A stretch of DNA of 64,000 nucleotides from Photobacterium gaetbulicola Gung47 (GTDB lineage: Bacteria; Pseudomonadota; Gammaproteobacteria; Enterobacterales; Vibrionaceae), in assembly GCA_000940995.1 (NCBI GenBank), contig CP005973.1, positions 806,001-870,000 on the forward strand. Direction: 5' to 3'. The notes under the pieces were generated by a model. That model saw only the letters and a list, made by a program, of their open reading frames with translations. It made no database searches and was not told where the DNA came from. A program made the translations under genes and the position numbers. Positions 43,799 through 52,424 of the stretch are shown one piece after another; position 1 is the first letter of the stretch; each line of letters opens with the position of its first letter.

Positions 43799-44728
43799 AT
43801 GGAAAGCAAAACGTATGCAGTCATCGGCACAGGAGCTATCGGTGGTTATTATGGCGCTAGATTACACCACGGGGGCTTTGATGTTCATTTTTTGCTAAAC
43901 AGTGATTATCAGCAAGTTCGCCAACAAGGTTTGAAGGTCGATTCCCATTTCGGCGATTTTTCCATTGCTGCTGATAGGATAAATGCTTACAACGTGACCA
44001 ACGAGATGCCCAAAGCTGATGTTGTCTTAGTCGCTCTGAAGACGACCCAGAATGATTTACTTGAGGCTTTAATCCGTCCTTTGCTCAAATCAGATACGCT
44101 TGTTCTCTTGCTGCAAAATGGTATTGGCGCAGAGCAGGCACTCAGTAACCAACTTGAACTGGAATATACTGCCGGAGGGTTGTGTTTTATTTGTTCCAAC
44201 AAAGTTGGACCTGGGCACATCCACCATATTGATTATGGTCGGTTGACTTTGGGGGTATATGGGGAGTCTGGAATATCAGCCTTGACCAGCGTTGCTGATG
44301 ATTTTAAGCACTGTGGTGTAGAGGTAGACATAGAACACAGTATCCTCGATGCTCGATGGAAAAAATTATTGTGGAATGTGCCCTTTAATGGCTTGTCAGC
44401 TGTGCTGGATGCCGATACGGCTCAGATCATGGCTTGCCGTGAAACGGTCGCCCTGGCCAAAGCGATAATGTTGGAAGTGGGCCTTGTCGCAAAAGCGACA
44501 GGATCGTCGATTGATCCAAGTCTGATTGAAACCATGCTCAATAATACAGCCAAGATGAAGCCATATTTGACCAGTATGCTGCTTGATCGGCGTAACGGCC
44601 GTGAAATGGAATTACAGTATATGTACAGCAATGTTTTGGATATTGCTCGGCAACAGGGGGTTGAAATGCCAAAAACGGAAGCATTATACCAGCAGCTCTG
44701 TTTCCTCAATCGACAAATCACCAAATAG
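43799..44728 (+). CDS. 2-dehydropantoate 2-reductase family (ApbA/PanE-like) oxidoreductase
   Basis: 309 residues from the ATG at 43799, behind CAGGAGCC. The dinucleotide fold opens YAVIGTGAIGGYYGARL (G10-G15), followed by VVLVALKTTQ and LLQNGIGAEQAL, with the catalytic lysine region ARWKKLLWNVPFNGLSAVLD and the C-terminal ApbA helix pair (KPYLTSMLLDRRNGREMEL). PanE reduces ketopantoate with NADPH in pantothenate synthesis. Many paralogues have other keto acid substrates, so panE itself is not certain. Confidence 0.88.
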   Translation: MESKTYAVIGTGAIGGYYGARLHHGGFDVHFLLNSDYQQVRQQGLKVDSHFGDFSIAADRINAYNVTNEMPKADVVLVALKTTQNDLLEALIRPLLKSDTLVLLLQNGIGAEQALSNQLELEYTAGGLCFICSNKVGPGHIHHIDYGRLTLGVYGESGISALTSVADDFKHCGVEVDIEHSILDARWKKLLWNVPFNGLSAVLDADTAQIMACRETVALAKAIMLEVGLVAKATGSSIDPSLIETMLNNTAKMKPYLTSMLLDRRNGREMELQYMYSNVLDIARQQGVEMPKTEALYQQLCFLNRQITK

Positions 44729-44830
44729 TGTTCTATTCTACTGTTGCTACCCGATTCATAGTTCTAGTTACTTGGGGATATTGATTCGGACTGGTAGACT
44801 GCGAATCCACTTTTTCTACCGTAACAGTTA

Positions 44831-46078
44831 ATGCCCATGACTTTTGCATCATTGCAATTAAACAAGATGGTGTTGAGCGCTCTGCCAGACCAATTGACGA
44901 CACCGACCGATATACAGCGTTTAGCTATTCCTGCCGTAATTAAAGGCAAAGATGTGCTGGCGTTAGCACACACGGGAAGTGGCAAAACCTACGCCTTTGG
45001 TTTACCGATGCTGCACAAGGTTGATGCAGGGCAAAGTACTCTTCAAAGCCTAGTGCTGGTTCCGACTCGTGAGCTGGCTTCACAGGTGACGGCGTCATTG
45101 CTCGACGTTGCCAGTCAGCTTGGTATTCGGGTGGCTATGTTATGTGGCGGAGTTGCTCCAGAGGCCCAAAAGGCTGAGCTGGAGCTGGGCGCTCAGATTG
45201 TCGTTGCTACACCCGGACGATTACTTGATTTTCTTAATAAAGGCTATGTGTCGCTAAAATCTTTGCAGATATTGGCATTCGATGAAGCCGATCGGCTGCT
45301 GGAAATGGGCTTTTGGCCGGACGTACAAAAAATAATCTCTTTTGCCCCGGCTGCGAGACAGACATTATTGTTTTCCGCCACCTTGCCCGAAACACTGGAT
45401 CAGGCGGCGATGGGACTAATGGATAACCCAGACCGAGTGGCTGCCAGCAAGCAGAATAGTGTGGTTGAAGAAATCCATGAGCAGCTTTACTTGGTCAACA
45501 AGGGCAGCAAACCACAAGCACTGATTGCTTTGCTGCAACAAAATGACTGGCCGCAAGTTTTGGTTTTTGTCAGCGAGAAGAGTGCGGCTGACAGTTTAGC
45601 TAAAAGGTTGAATAAAAAGGGTATTGACGTTGCTGCCTTGCATGGTGATAAAGAGCAGTCGGAGCGTGAGCAAATCTTGGCCAATTTTAAGGCGCAGCAA
45701 ACCCGAGTGCTAATCACCACTGATCTGCTTTCTCGCGGTATTCATGTTGATGCGTTGCCTGTAGTGATCAACGCCGATCTTCCTGACAATGCGCCAGTCT
45801 ATGTGCACCGCGTTGGCAGGACAGCTCGTGCGGGTATGAATGGCCTGGCCATATCACTGGTATGCCATGGTGAAACCGTTGCCTTAAATGCAATTCGCAA
45901 ACTCACCGGTCGACCGATGGAAACGACTGGGCTGGAAGGGTTTCTGGTGACAGATAAACCGGCCGATTCGACAGTTGGTGGCGAGCGAAAAAGGGCTCCG
46001 CGAGATAAAAAAGCCAACCGTCGCAGTCAGGCGAAACGCAGCATTAAGCAGTTTAAGCCCAAGAGAAACCATAGCTAG
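44831..46078 (+). CDS. DEAD-box ATP-dependent RNA helicase
   Basis: 415 residues with all helicase motifs: Q motif (TTPTDIQRLAIPAVIKG), motif I AHTGSGKT (46-53), PTREL, motif II DEAD in AFDEADRLLEMGF, SAT (FSATLPE), motif IV-VI ending VHRVGRTARAG, and a basic tail (RAPRDKKANRRSQAKRSIK). It unwinds short RNA duplexes, most likely in ribosome assembly or RNA decay. Two in-frame ATGs, two codons apart, are possible starts. Confidence 0.95.
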   Translation: MPMTFASLQLNKMVLSALPDQLTTPTDIQRLAIPAVIKGKDVLALAHTGSGKTYAFGLPMLHKVDAGQSTLQSLVLVPTRELASQVTASLLDVASQLGIRVAMLCGGVAPEAQKAELELGAQIVVATPGRLLDFLNKGYVSLKSLQILAFDEADRLLEMGFWPDVQKIISFAPAARQTLLFSATLPETLDQAAMGLMDNPDRVAASKQNSVVEEIHEQLYLVNKGSKPQALIALLQQNDWPQVLVFVSEKSAADSLAKRLNKKGIDVAALHGDKEQSEREQILANFKAQQTRVLITTDLLSRGIHVDALPVVINADLPDNAPVYVHRVGRTARAGMNGLAISLVCHGETVALNAIRKLTGRPMETTGLEGFLVTDKPADSTVGGERKRAPRDKKANRRSQAKRSIKQFKPKRNHS

Positions 46079-46133
46079 TACCCAAGTATAGATGAGTGGT
46101 TAAATAGTCATCAGGGTATTTCAGGAGACAGGA

Positions 46134-46613
46134 ATGGAACAAATTTATTTTGCCGGCGGTTGCCTATGGGGCGTTCAGGAGTTTATGAAGCACCTACCAG
46201 GAGTTATTGCCACAGAGGCCGGGCGGGCTAATGGAACAACCGATACCACCCAAGGTGAATACGATGGGTACGCGGAGTGCGTATTGGTGCAGTTTGATGC
46301 CGAGGCCGTGACAGTGAAGCAGCTGATGGCGTATTTTTTTGAGATCATTGACCCATACAGCCTCAACAAACAAGGGGAAGATGTCGGTCTTAAATATCGT
46401 ACTGGTGTATACAGTAGCGACTCGTTGCATCTCGCCCAGGCTCGGGAGTATATCGACTCTCGCAAAGATAAACCGCGCATTGTGGTTGAAGTGATGCCTC
46501 TGACCAACTACGTCAAAAGCGATGAAGAACACCAGGACCGGTTGTCACGCTTTCCAAATGACTATTGCCACCTTCCGTTGGGCTTACTGCACAAATATAA
46601 GAAACCAAACTGA
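46134..46613 (+). CDS. msrA: Peptide methionine sulfoxide reductase MsrA
   Basis: 159 residues starting MEQIYFAGGCLWGVQEFM with the catalytic cysteine in GGC, then EYDGYAECVLVQFD, FFEIIDPYSLNKQGEDVG and KYRTGVY. It reduces the S-form of methionine sulfoxide using thioredoxin. A strong ribosome site (AGGAGACAGG) precedes the ATG. The protein ends at LLHKYKKPN without the extended resolving-cysteine tail found in longer MsrA proteins. Confidence 0.92.
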   Translation: MEQIYFAGGCLWGVQEFMKHLPGVIATEAGRANGTTDTTQGEYDGYAECVLVQFDAEAVTVKQLMAYFFEIIDPYSLNKQGEDVGLKYRTGVYSSDSLHLAQAREYIDSRKDKPRIVVEVMPLTNYVKSDEEHQDRLSRFPNDYCHLPLGLLHKYKKPN

Positions 46614-46658
46614 GGGTGATTGATGGTTTTAAGTTGTTGAGCGACTGATTTTAAATAA

Positions 46659-46690
46659 AAGCCCGAGTTAACCTGGTTGACTCGGGCTTA
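46659..46690. terminator. Bidirectional terminator between msrA and trmY
   Basis: AAGCCCGAGT and ACTCGGGCTT form a 10-bp stem around TAACCTGGTTG, with A-rich sequence on the left. It can end both convergent transcripts. Confidence 0.85.
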
Positions 46691-46703
46691 TCGCTTATCG
46701 CGA

Positions 46704-47300
46704 TTACTCGCAAAGATCTAATTCGTTATGGATTAGCACCACACATTGAGAAGCAAAGATCATTTTTGGCCCGAGGCTGAGTTTTTGGGTGCCGAGGCGT
46801 TCCAAGCTTTTAAATGTCTTCTTCGGCATCGGAATGTGGTCAGTAAGCAAGAAACAGGAGTTGCCGCTGAATGCTTGTTCGCGGATTGATGTGCCTTTCT
46901 TGTCCATCATGTAAAGCTGATAATCTTCAGCAAGCTCTTTCACCAGCTTTTCGAAGCTTAGTGTGCGAACAGTAATGCCCGGTTCGACCTGACGCTCTTG
47001 CTCTTTGGTCATTCCGACTGATGCATCGAGCGCTTTGGCAACTTTTTTCAATAGTGCCTGCTCATGAAAACCTCCGATATTGGTCATTTCATTCGCTACA
47101 AAAGTTACCGTACGGGAGTAGTCCTGGGTACTCTCCAGTACCAGGTGAACGATCACGTCTTCACGGTGCGACTGCGCCACAAAGATCGAATTCATCAGAG
47201 TGTGGGCCAAAATTTCGGTGTGAGCTTCTTGGCCAACTGAAGCCAGTAGTTGCTGGCTGTCGGTAGGAGCGGATCGGGCTCGTAATACAAAGGCGCGCAT
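46704..47300 (-). CDS. trmY: TrmY-type RNA pseudouridine N1-methyltransferase (SPOUT)
   Basis: 198 residues beginning MRAFVLRARSAPTDSQQLLA, a typical TrmY (DUF358) start, with VHLVLESTQDYSRTVTF, CFLLTDHIPMPKKTFKSL and LGPKMIFASQCVVLIHNELD of the SPOUT knot. In archaea TrmY methylates pseudouridine 54 of tRNA. Bacteria normally have ribothymidine there, so the target of this bacterial version is unclear. Gene name is by family, not proven function. Confidence 0.85.
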   Translation of the reverse strand: MRAFVLRARSAPTDSQQLLASVGQEAHTEILAHTLMNSIFVAQSHREDVIVHLVLESTQDYSRTVTFVANEMTNIGGFHEQALLKKVAKALDASVGMTKEQERQVEPGITVRTLSFEKLVKELAEDYQLYMMDKKGTSIREQAFSGNSCFLLTDHIPMPKKTFKSLERLGTQKLSLGPKMIFASQCVVLIHNELDLCE

Positions 47301-47577
47301 TGAAGAATGTCCTACAGAAAAAATACTTTTGAATCAGTGTTCTGATAATCAGTCGAGAACTCTCGGCAATCAGAGGAGAAAGATTATCGCACCTTTACTG
47401 TGAGATGTAACTGAAATAATGCTTGTGAGCAACGAGATGGGTTGTAACTGATGATAAAAAGGCCGCTTGACTCGAGACGCTAATCCTTTCGCTCTGAACA
47501 CCAGCAGACTGGAACAGAGGATGGTCCACCGCACTTCAGTTTTATTACGTTATTTTTAGGGAAAAAGAGGTGTGTAT
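47301..47577. other. Upstream region of trmY and the HAD gene
   Basis: 277 bp between divergent genes. A small hairpin CGAGA-ACT-TCTCG lies near 47355. No other feature recognised. Confidence 0.45.
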
Positions 47578-47619
47578 ATGTCAAAATGCACCGTCTCCAC
47601 CAAGAAACCTGGAATGTGA
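47578..47619 (+). CDS. Short upstream reading frame coupled to the HAD gene
   Basis: ATG at 47578 behind AAGAGGTGTGT encodes 13 residues (MSKCTVSTKKPGM), and its TGA (47617-47619) overlaps the ATG of the HAD gene (TGATG). The best ribosome site in the area serves this short frame, so it may drive coupled translation of the phosphatase. It could be a true leader peptide or just a relic. Confidence 0.45.
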   Translation: MSKCTVSTKKPGM

Positions 47620-48266
47620 TGAACTATCAAGCTGCTATTTTCGATATGGATGGTTTGCTTCTCGATACGGAACGCGTATGTATGCGTATCTTTAAAGAAG
47701 CATGCGAAGTGCAAAATCTTCCATTCCATGAAGATGTCTACCTCTCTATCATCGGCCGTAATGCGGCGGGAATCGAGGTGATTTTCCGCAAAGCCTATGG
47801 CGATGATTTAGACCGCCTGCATGAGGAATGGCGTACTCGCTACAACGGCGTGGTTAAGCACCAAGCCATTCCAGTTAAAGAGGGCGTGGTAGAGCTATTG
47901 GAGTGGCTTAAAGAACAGGGAACGCCTATCGCGATTGCTACTTCAACAGCCAAAGATGTGGCTAAGAAAAAAATAGAGCTGGCGGGTATCGACAAGTATT
48001 TTGATAACCTGACCACGGGTTGTGAGGTTGCCAATGGCAAGCCTCATCCTGAGATCTACCAGTTGGCAGCAAGCCGATTAAATGTTGAACCACAGTACTG
48101 CCTGGCGTTCGAAGATTCAAACAACGGTGTCAGGGCTGCAGTTGCCGCTAAAATGATGACCTACCAGATCCCTGACTTGGTACAGCCTTGTAATGAAGTT
48201 CGCCAGTTTGGTCATGCAATTTTACCTTCACTTCATGACGTACTTGCCCAGCTGAAAACGGCATAA
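47619..48266 (+). CDS. HAD-IA phosphatase (beta-phosphoglucomutase-like)
   Basis: 215 residues from ATG 47619. Motif I is AAIFDMDGLLLDTERV with the nucleophile and acid aspartates, motif II is PIAIATSTAKD, motif III lysine KKKIELAG, motif IV FEDSNNGVRAA. The GLLLDTE and cap sequence fit the YniC/YqaB/PgmB branch, which dephosphorylates sugar phosphates. A longer in-frame start at 47586 is possible but lacks a ribosome site. Terminator at 48271. Confidence 0.9.
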   Translation: MNYQAAIFDMDGLLLDTERVCMRIFKEACEVQNLPFHEDVYLSIIGRNAAGIEVIFRKAYGDDLDRLHEEWRTRYNGVVKHQAIPVKEGVVELLEWLKEQGTPIAIATSTAKDVAKKKIELAGIDKYFDNLTTGCEVANGKPHPEIYQLAASRLNVEPQYCLAFEDSNNGVRAAVAAKMMTYQIPDLVQPCNEVRQFGHAILPSLHDVLAQLKTA

Positions 48267-48270
48267 TCCT

Positions 48271-48300
48271 AAAAAGCCTCTTTTAACAGAGGCTTTTTAG
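48271..48300. terminator. Terminator between the HAD and lactonase genes
   Basis: AAAAAGCCTCT (48271-48281) pairs with AGAGGCTTTTT (48289-48299). Confidence 0.9.
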
Positions 48301-48334
48301 TTTATAGCTTGCAGGTATTGTTGTTAGCTCTTTA

Positions 48335-49366
48335 TCAAAACGCTTCAACGATACAGATTGGTGCATCAATATTGTATTGGTGTCCAGTTGGTTCGACTTC
48401 TCCTGTTATTCTGTTACGCCTAAAACTAACTATGTTGTCAGAGAATAAATTGGTTACGATTAACCAAGTCCCGTCAGAAGATAGAATAAAGTCTCTAGGA
48501 TGATCCCCTAAACAATCAAATGCATTGAGCCTTGAAGGAGTGTCACCTGAGACGTTAAAAATACTGATCAGGTTTTGAGACCTGCAAGATACATAAATAA
48601 ACTTTTCATCAGGCGAAAGGCGAATTGCGGAGGCTGCTTCACCATTTGCCTTATCAGTCAATAATTCACATTCATAAGAAATATCCCAAAGGCCATTATT
48701 TTGGGTCAGTACTATGAGGGTTTCGGATAGCTCACATACTACGTATGCGCGTGTTTCACTCTTGTTAAAAACAAGGTGGCGGGGCCCAGAGCCAGCGGGC
48801 ATGATGACACTCTGCTTATGGGTAAAACTTTGTGGTTCTTCGCTGTTTTCATAGTGATAAAAATGGACTCTGTCTGTTCCAAGATCGACAAAAACCAAAT
48901 GGTTTGACTGTTGTAAAAATGTGACTTGATGCGCGTGGGGTGATTGTTGGCGTTCGGTATGAGAGCCGTGGCCTTGCTCAAAAAGTTCTGTAATTAATTG
49001 TATCGGTCTACCAGCCTCATCAAGTTGGTAGACTGACACATTGCCTGAACCATAATTCGCAACGGCGAGGTGAGGAGCTTTTACATCAATGTGACAAGGG
49101 TAATCTCCTGCAATAGGTAGGTAGATATTACCCATACTTGAATTGAAGTAGAGCGCGGCACCTTCTTGTTGCGGTATTTCACTAAAACTATAGATACCAT
49201 GTTCTGAAACGGCGAGATAGGTAGGGTTACGCAGAGATGCTAAATCTTCCTGTCGAAATAGCCTTCCGGTATTAGGGTCTAATGTGATATGTGCTATACC
49301 ATTACTGGTGCTTGGTTTATCAGTATAGCTCCCAACATAAAAGTGCAGATGATTGTCAGTTGTCAT
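48335..49366 (-). CDS. Lactonase-family beta-propeller (6-phosphogluconolactonase-like)
   Basis: 343 residues of seven-bladed propeller (PF10282 type): FYVGSYTDKPSTSNGI at the start, HIDVKAPHLAVANYGSGNVSVY, SPHAHQVTF, GSGPRHLVFNKSETRAYVVCEL, and GDHPRDFILSSDGTWLIVTN. Related YbhE/Pgl proteins hydrolyse 6-phosphogluconolactone, but the family also covers other lactonases. No signal peptide, so cytoplasmic. Confidence 0.88.
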   Translation of the reverse strand: MTTDNHLHFYVGSYTDKPSTSNGIAHITLDPNTGRLFRQEDLASLRNPTYLAVSEHGIYSFSEIPQQEGAALYFNSSMGNIYLPIAGDYPCHIDVKAPHLAVANYGSGNVSVYQLDEAGRPIQLITELFEQGHGSHTERQQSPHAHQVTFLQQSNHLVFVDLGTDRVHFYHYENSEEPQSFTHKQSVIMPAGSGPRHLVFNKSETRAYVVCELSETLIVLTQNNGLWDISYECELLTDKANGEAASAIRLSPDEKFIYVSCRSQNLISIFNVSGDTPSRLNAFDCLGDHPRDFILSSDGTWLIVTNLFSDNIVSFRRNRITGEVEPTGHQYNIDAPICIVEAF

Positions 49367-49757
49367 AAATAGCCTTGATATTATTAAAGAAACCTTTATA
49401 TACCATGCCTTTTGGCCTTGAGGTCGGCAATAATTTCAAGGGGGCAATAACTTGAATTGTGAGGCAGTTGACTAGTTTGTCTGTAATTGAAATGTGTAGC
49501 TTGCAATTGATAACCCGTATTTGTTATTAGCAGTATTCACCGATATTGTTGTCTAGAGCACAATAAATGAATCACCAATAACAACGGTGAATATGATCTT
49601 GCTTATGATGTTAAATATGAATATGCATGGCCTTCTAATTATGCATCGAACTTTATCAAGATGATGATGGTCACAATGACCTCCTTGCTGTTAGCCGATT
49701 GATCCTGTAAAAGATGTTTCCCCTTACCGCGGCATTCTTTAAAGCAGAGAAGGTATT
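49367..49757. other. Intergenic region between lactonase and methyltransferase genes
   Basis: 391 bp between divergent genes. Inverted TATTCACCG (49534-49542) and CGGTGAATA (49585-49593) surround an AT-rich centre. Nothing else recognised. Confidence 0.45.
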
Positions 49758-50477
49758 ATGAAATCAAAGATGTACTCAACGTTCGCTAGCCAATATGACG
49801 AAGTTATTCAAGACAACATCTACAATGCTCACCTAGAGCGACCAACGCTTCAAGCAATGCTGCCAGCACTGAATGATCTTGATGTTCTCGATCTTGGTTG
49901 TGGGTCCGGTGTATATGCCGAGTACTTGCTTAAGCAAGGTGCTAAATCAGTTACCTGTATTGATTACGCTGAAGAGATGGTTCAGTTGGTGGCTAGCAAG
50001 GTAAAAGAAGCGGGGTTGAGCAGTAAGGTGGTGGCTTATGCGCAAGACCTTTCAAAAGGGCTACCGAAGGAAAAGGATGCGAGTGTCGATTTGGTGATTT
50101 CACCATTGATGGTACATTATCTGGAAGATCTTAATCCACTTTTCAGCGATGTTCATCGTGTATTGAGGGCTGGTGGTTATTTTGTCTTTTCAACTCACCA
50201 TCCGTTTGCGGATTTTGAATGTACGCAAAGTGGAAATTACTTCGAGCGAGAATTGGTGCAAGAAGAGTGGAATACCGTTGGCAAGCCAGTTCAAGTAAGC
50301 TTTTATCGTCGATCGCTGACTGAAATCACAAACGCTTTAACCCAGAATGGTTTGGTAATTACCCAGCTTACGGAAGGAGAAGTGTCTGAAAAGGTGAAAG
50401 AAATGGATGCCGGTCGTTACGAGTATTTATCGAAAAACCCAAACTTTATTTTCATTAAATGTCATAAGCTTGCTTAA
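49758..50477 (+). CDS. Class I SAM-dependent methyltransferase
   Basis: 239 residues. The SAM site is DVLDLGCGSGVYAEYL, followed by ITC-type acidic loop IDYAEEMVQLV and the motif VDLVISPLMVHYLEDL, then FVFSTHHPFADF. This is a Methyltransf_11/25 fold acting on small molecules. The substrate is unknown. The terminator at 50502 follows. Confidence 0.9.
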   Translation: MKSKMYSTFASQYDEVIQDNIYNAHLERPTLQAMLPALNDLDVLDLGCGSGVYAEYLLKQGAKSVTCIDYAEEMVQLVASKVKEAGLSSKVVAYAQDLSKGLPKEKDASVDLVISPLMVHYLEDLNPLFSDVHRVLRAGGYFVFSTHHPFADFECTQSGNYFERELVQEEWNTVGKPVQVSFYRRSLTEITNALTQNGLVITQLTEGEVSEKVKEMDAGRYEYLSKNPNFIFIKCHKLA

Positions 50478-50501
50478 TCAATAGCAATAATGCTTGGGCA
50501 A

Positions 50502-50532
50502 AAGGCCGAGATAAGTATCTCGGCCTTATTTT
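50502..50532. terminator. Terminator between methyltransferase and TetR genes
   Basis: AAGGCCGAGAT-AAGT-ATCTCGGCCTT followed by ATTTTT. Confidence 0.92.
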
Positions 50533-50548
50533 TAGTTGCAGGTGCTGG

Positions 50549-51145
50549 TTAAGGCTCCGAAAAGGTGCGGACAATCGTCGTAACAATCATATCTATTTTA
50601 TGCTCAAGTTCATCGCCTTCGGGTAAAGGCATTAGATCAAGGACTTGAGGCCAAAACAGCTGACCTTGTAGTAGGCTGATATAAATACTGGTGATGGTTT
50701 GGACATCTTGGGCGAATAACTTTTTCGCTGCGAGTGCTTGCTCGAACCATTGACTCACTGCGTGCGTATGATAAAGGCGCTGGGTAATGGATTTTGCAAG
50801 TTCAGGCTGACGGAAAAACTCCATTAGGATAGTTCGCGATAGTTCAATTCCATATACCTGGTAAATATTTTTCAATTCATGTTGTGTAATCAAGCGCAGT
50901 TGTTCATCTAGCGATTTATTTTCATCAAACTGATAGTGTTCTTCAACGACTGACTTTTCTCTTATTTCAGTCAGGACCGCTTCAAAAAGTAACTCTTTAC
51001 TTTCAAAGTGGCGGTAAAGGGTTCGCTTCGACACTTCTGCTGCGGTGCAAATATTGTTCATATTGGCAGCCAAAAAGCCGTTAGCGATAAACTCTTGCTT
51101 GGCGGCTGTAATGATGGCCAACCTTTTTTGTTCTGAGCGCGACAT
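50549..51145 (-). CDS. TetR/AcrR family repressor of the adjacent RND pump
   Basis: 198 residues with an N-terminal TetR helix-turn-helix (AIITAAKQEFIANGFLAANMN, CTAAEVSKRTLYRHFESKELLF) and a helical ligand-binding C-terminal domain. It is divergent from the RND fusion and pump genes, and palindromes lie in the shared promoter region. That is the usual arrangement for AcrR/VexR-type repressors of efflux pumps. Confidence 0.92.
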   Translation of the reverse strand: MSRSEQKRLAIITAAKQEFIANGFLAANMNNICTAAEVSKRTLYRHFESKELLFEAVLTEIREKSVVEEHYQFDENKSLDEQLRLITQHELKNIYQVYGIELSRTILMEFFRQPELAKSITQRLYHTHAVSQWFEQALAAKKLFAQDVQTITSIYISLLQGQLFWPQVLDLMPLPEGDELEHKIDMIVTTIVRTFSEP

Positions 51146-51178
51146 CTCTTCAATCCGTGATGGTTTTCATTGATTTTA

Positions 51179-51214
51179 GCAACGTTTAGTTGCAAGGTAA
51201 ACTCATGAGTTTAC
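51179..51214. promoter_or_regulatory. Operator-like palindromes between tetR and the RND operon
   Basis: GTAAACTCATGAGTTTAC (51197-51214) is a perfect 18-bp palindrome. GCAAC-GTTTA-GTTGC (51179-51193) lies just before it. Both sit in the divergent promoter region, typical for TetR binding. Confidence 0.75.
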
Positions 51215-51317
51215 TTTTGGCTAAGGCTGAACTAAAATTCGCCGAATTCGTTGTACAGACTTTGAACGCCCCAGACAGGGGCTGATTTCTTCTTTCCTTT
51301 CCCTATTGGAGAATGTT

Positions 51318-52424
51318 TTGAAAAACATGCACAAAGTATCTGCCGGGTGCTCGTTGAAGACATTGGCGATGGCTGTAGGCCTGGCCATCACAGGTTTATC
51401 GTTATTTGGCTGTGGTCAAGAGACTGAGCCAAGCGTTGTGGCGCCTGTTGTGCGGCCAGCACTTACTGAAGTCGTGTCAGTGTCTCGTAGTGATAGCCTT
51501 AGCTTTAATGGCGTTGTTCGGGCTGCTGAGCGTGCGGAATTGGCTTTTCGTGTGGGTGGACGGTTGACTGAGCTACTGGTAGGCGAGGGCGAGAGAGTTA
51601 AGAAGGGACAGGTTCTAGCTCGGCTAGATTCACGGGATGCCATTACGGCATTGGCTTCAGCAAAGCTAGAGCTAAATAACACAGAAGCAGAATACTTGCG
51701 TGCAAAAGCGATCTATGACAAGAGTAAAGCGATATCAAAAAGCCAATTAGATGAGGTTACAACTCGCTATAACTTAGCTAAAAACAGACGTGATGAAGCA
51801 CAACGCCAATTGGATTACACCCGGATAGAAGCCCCGTTCGATGGCATTATCGGTCGCAGGTACGTTGATAATTTCGTCCAGATGCAAGCTAATAACCCTG
51901 TGTTTACCTTACATGATATAGATGATTTGGAAGTCGTGATTCACATACCAGATAGCGTGATGCTATCGAGTGTCAGTGGCACGGAGGCAAAAGCTGAAAT
52001 CAATGCCATTCCGAACCATCTATTTGATCTGTCATTGAAAACATTTGCAACCCAAGCCGATCCTGTCAGCCAAACCTATCCTGTTGTGTTGGGGTTCAAG
52101 GATATCCAAGGTTATCGGGTGTTGCCTGGGATGGCGGTGAAAGTGCTTCCAGTAGAAACCGGTGCGGTAAGTCAAAACTTCACCATCACCGTACCTTTAG
52201 TTGCTGTTGTACCAGACAACCAAGGCAAGCAGTACGTATGGGTCGTGGCAGCAGATAATACCGTGAGTAAACGCTACGTTGAAGTGGGGACATTAAGTCG
52301 CGACCGAGTGGAGATCATCAATAACCTGAAAACAGGTGAACAAGTGGTTATCGCCGGTGTTTCTAGCTTACATGATGGCATGAAAGTCCGCCCGATGGTT
52401 GACGATAGCATTGAGGCCAAATAA
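51318..52424 (+). CDS. RND efflux membrane fusion lipoprotein
   Basis: About 368 residues. A lipoprotein signal (ITGLSLFGCGQE) anchors it to the inner membrane. The hairpin and barrel domains of an AcrA/VexA-type adaptor are seen: RVGGRLTELLVGEGERVKKGQVLARLD, LDYTRIEAPFDGIIGRRYVD, and GTLSRDRVEIINNLKTGEQVV. The start is unclear: TTG at 51318 is 6 nt from GGAGAA, while the ATG at 51327 or TTG at 51306 are alternatives. It overlaps the pump start (TAATG). Confidence 0.92.
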   Translation: MKNMHKVSAGCSLKTLAMAVGLAITGLSLFGCGQETEPSVVAPVVRPALTEVVSVSRSDSLSFNGVVRAAERAELAFRVGGRLTELLVGEGERVKKGQVLARLDSRDAITALASAKLELNNTEAEYLRAKAIYDKSKAISKSQLDEVTTRYNLAKNRRDEAQRQLDYTRIEAPFDGIIGRRYVDNFVQMQANNPVFTLHDIDDLEVVIHIPDSVMLSSVSGTEAKAEINAIPNHLFDLSLKTFATQADPVSQTYPVVLGFKDIQGYRVLPGMAVKVLPVETGAVSQNFTITVPLVAVVPDNQGKQYVWVVAADNTVSKRYVEVGTLSRDRVEIINNLKTGEQVVIAGVSSLHDGMKVRPMVDDSIEAK

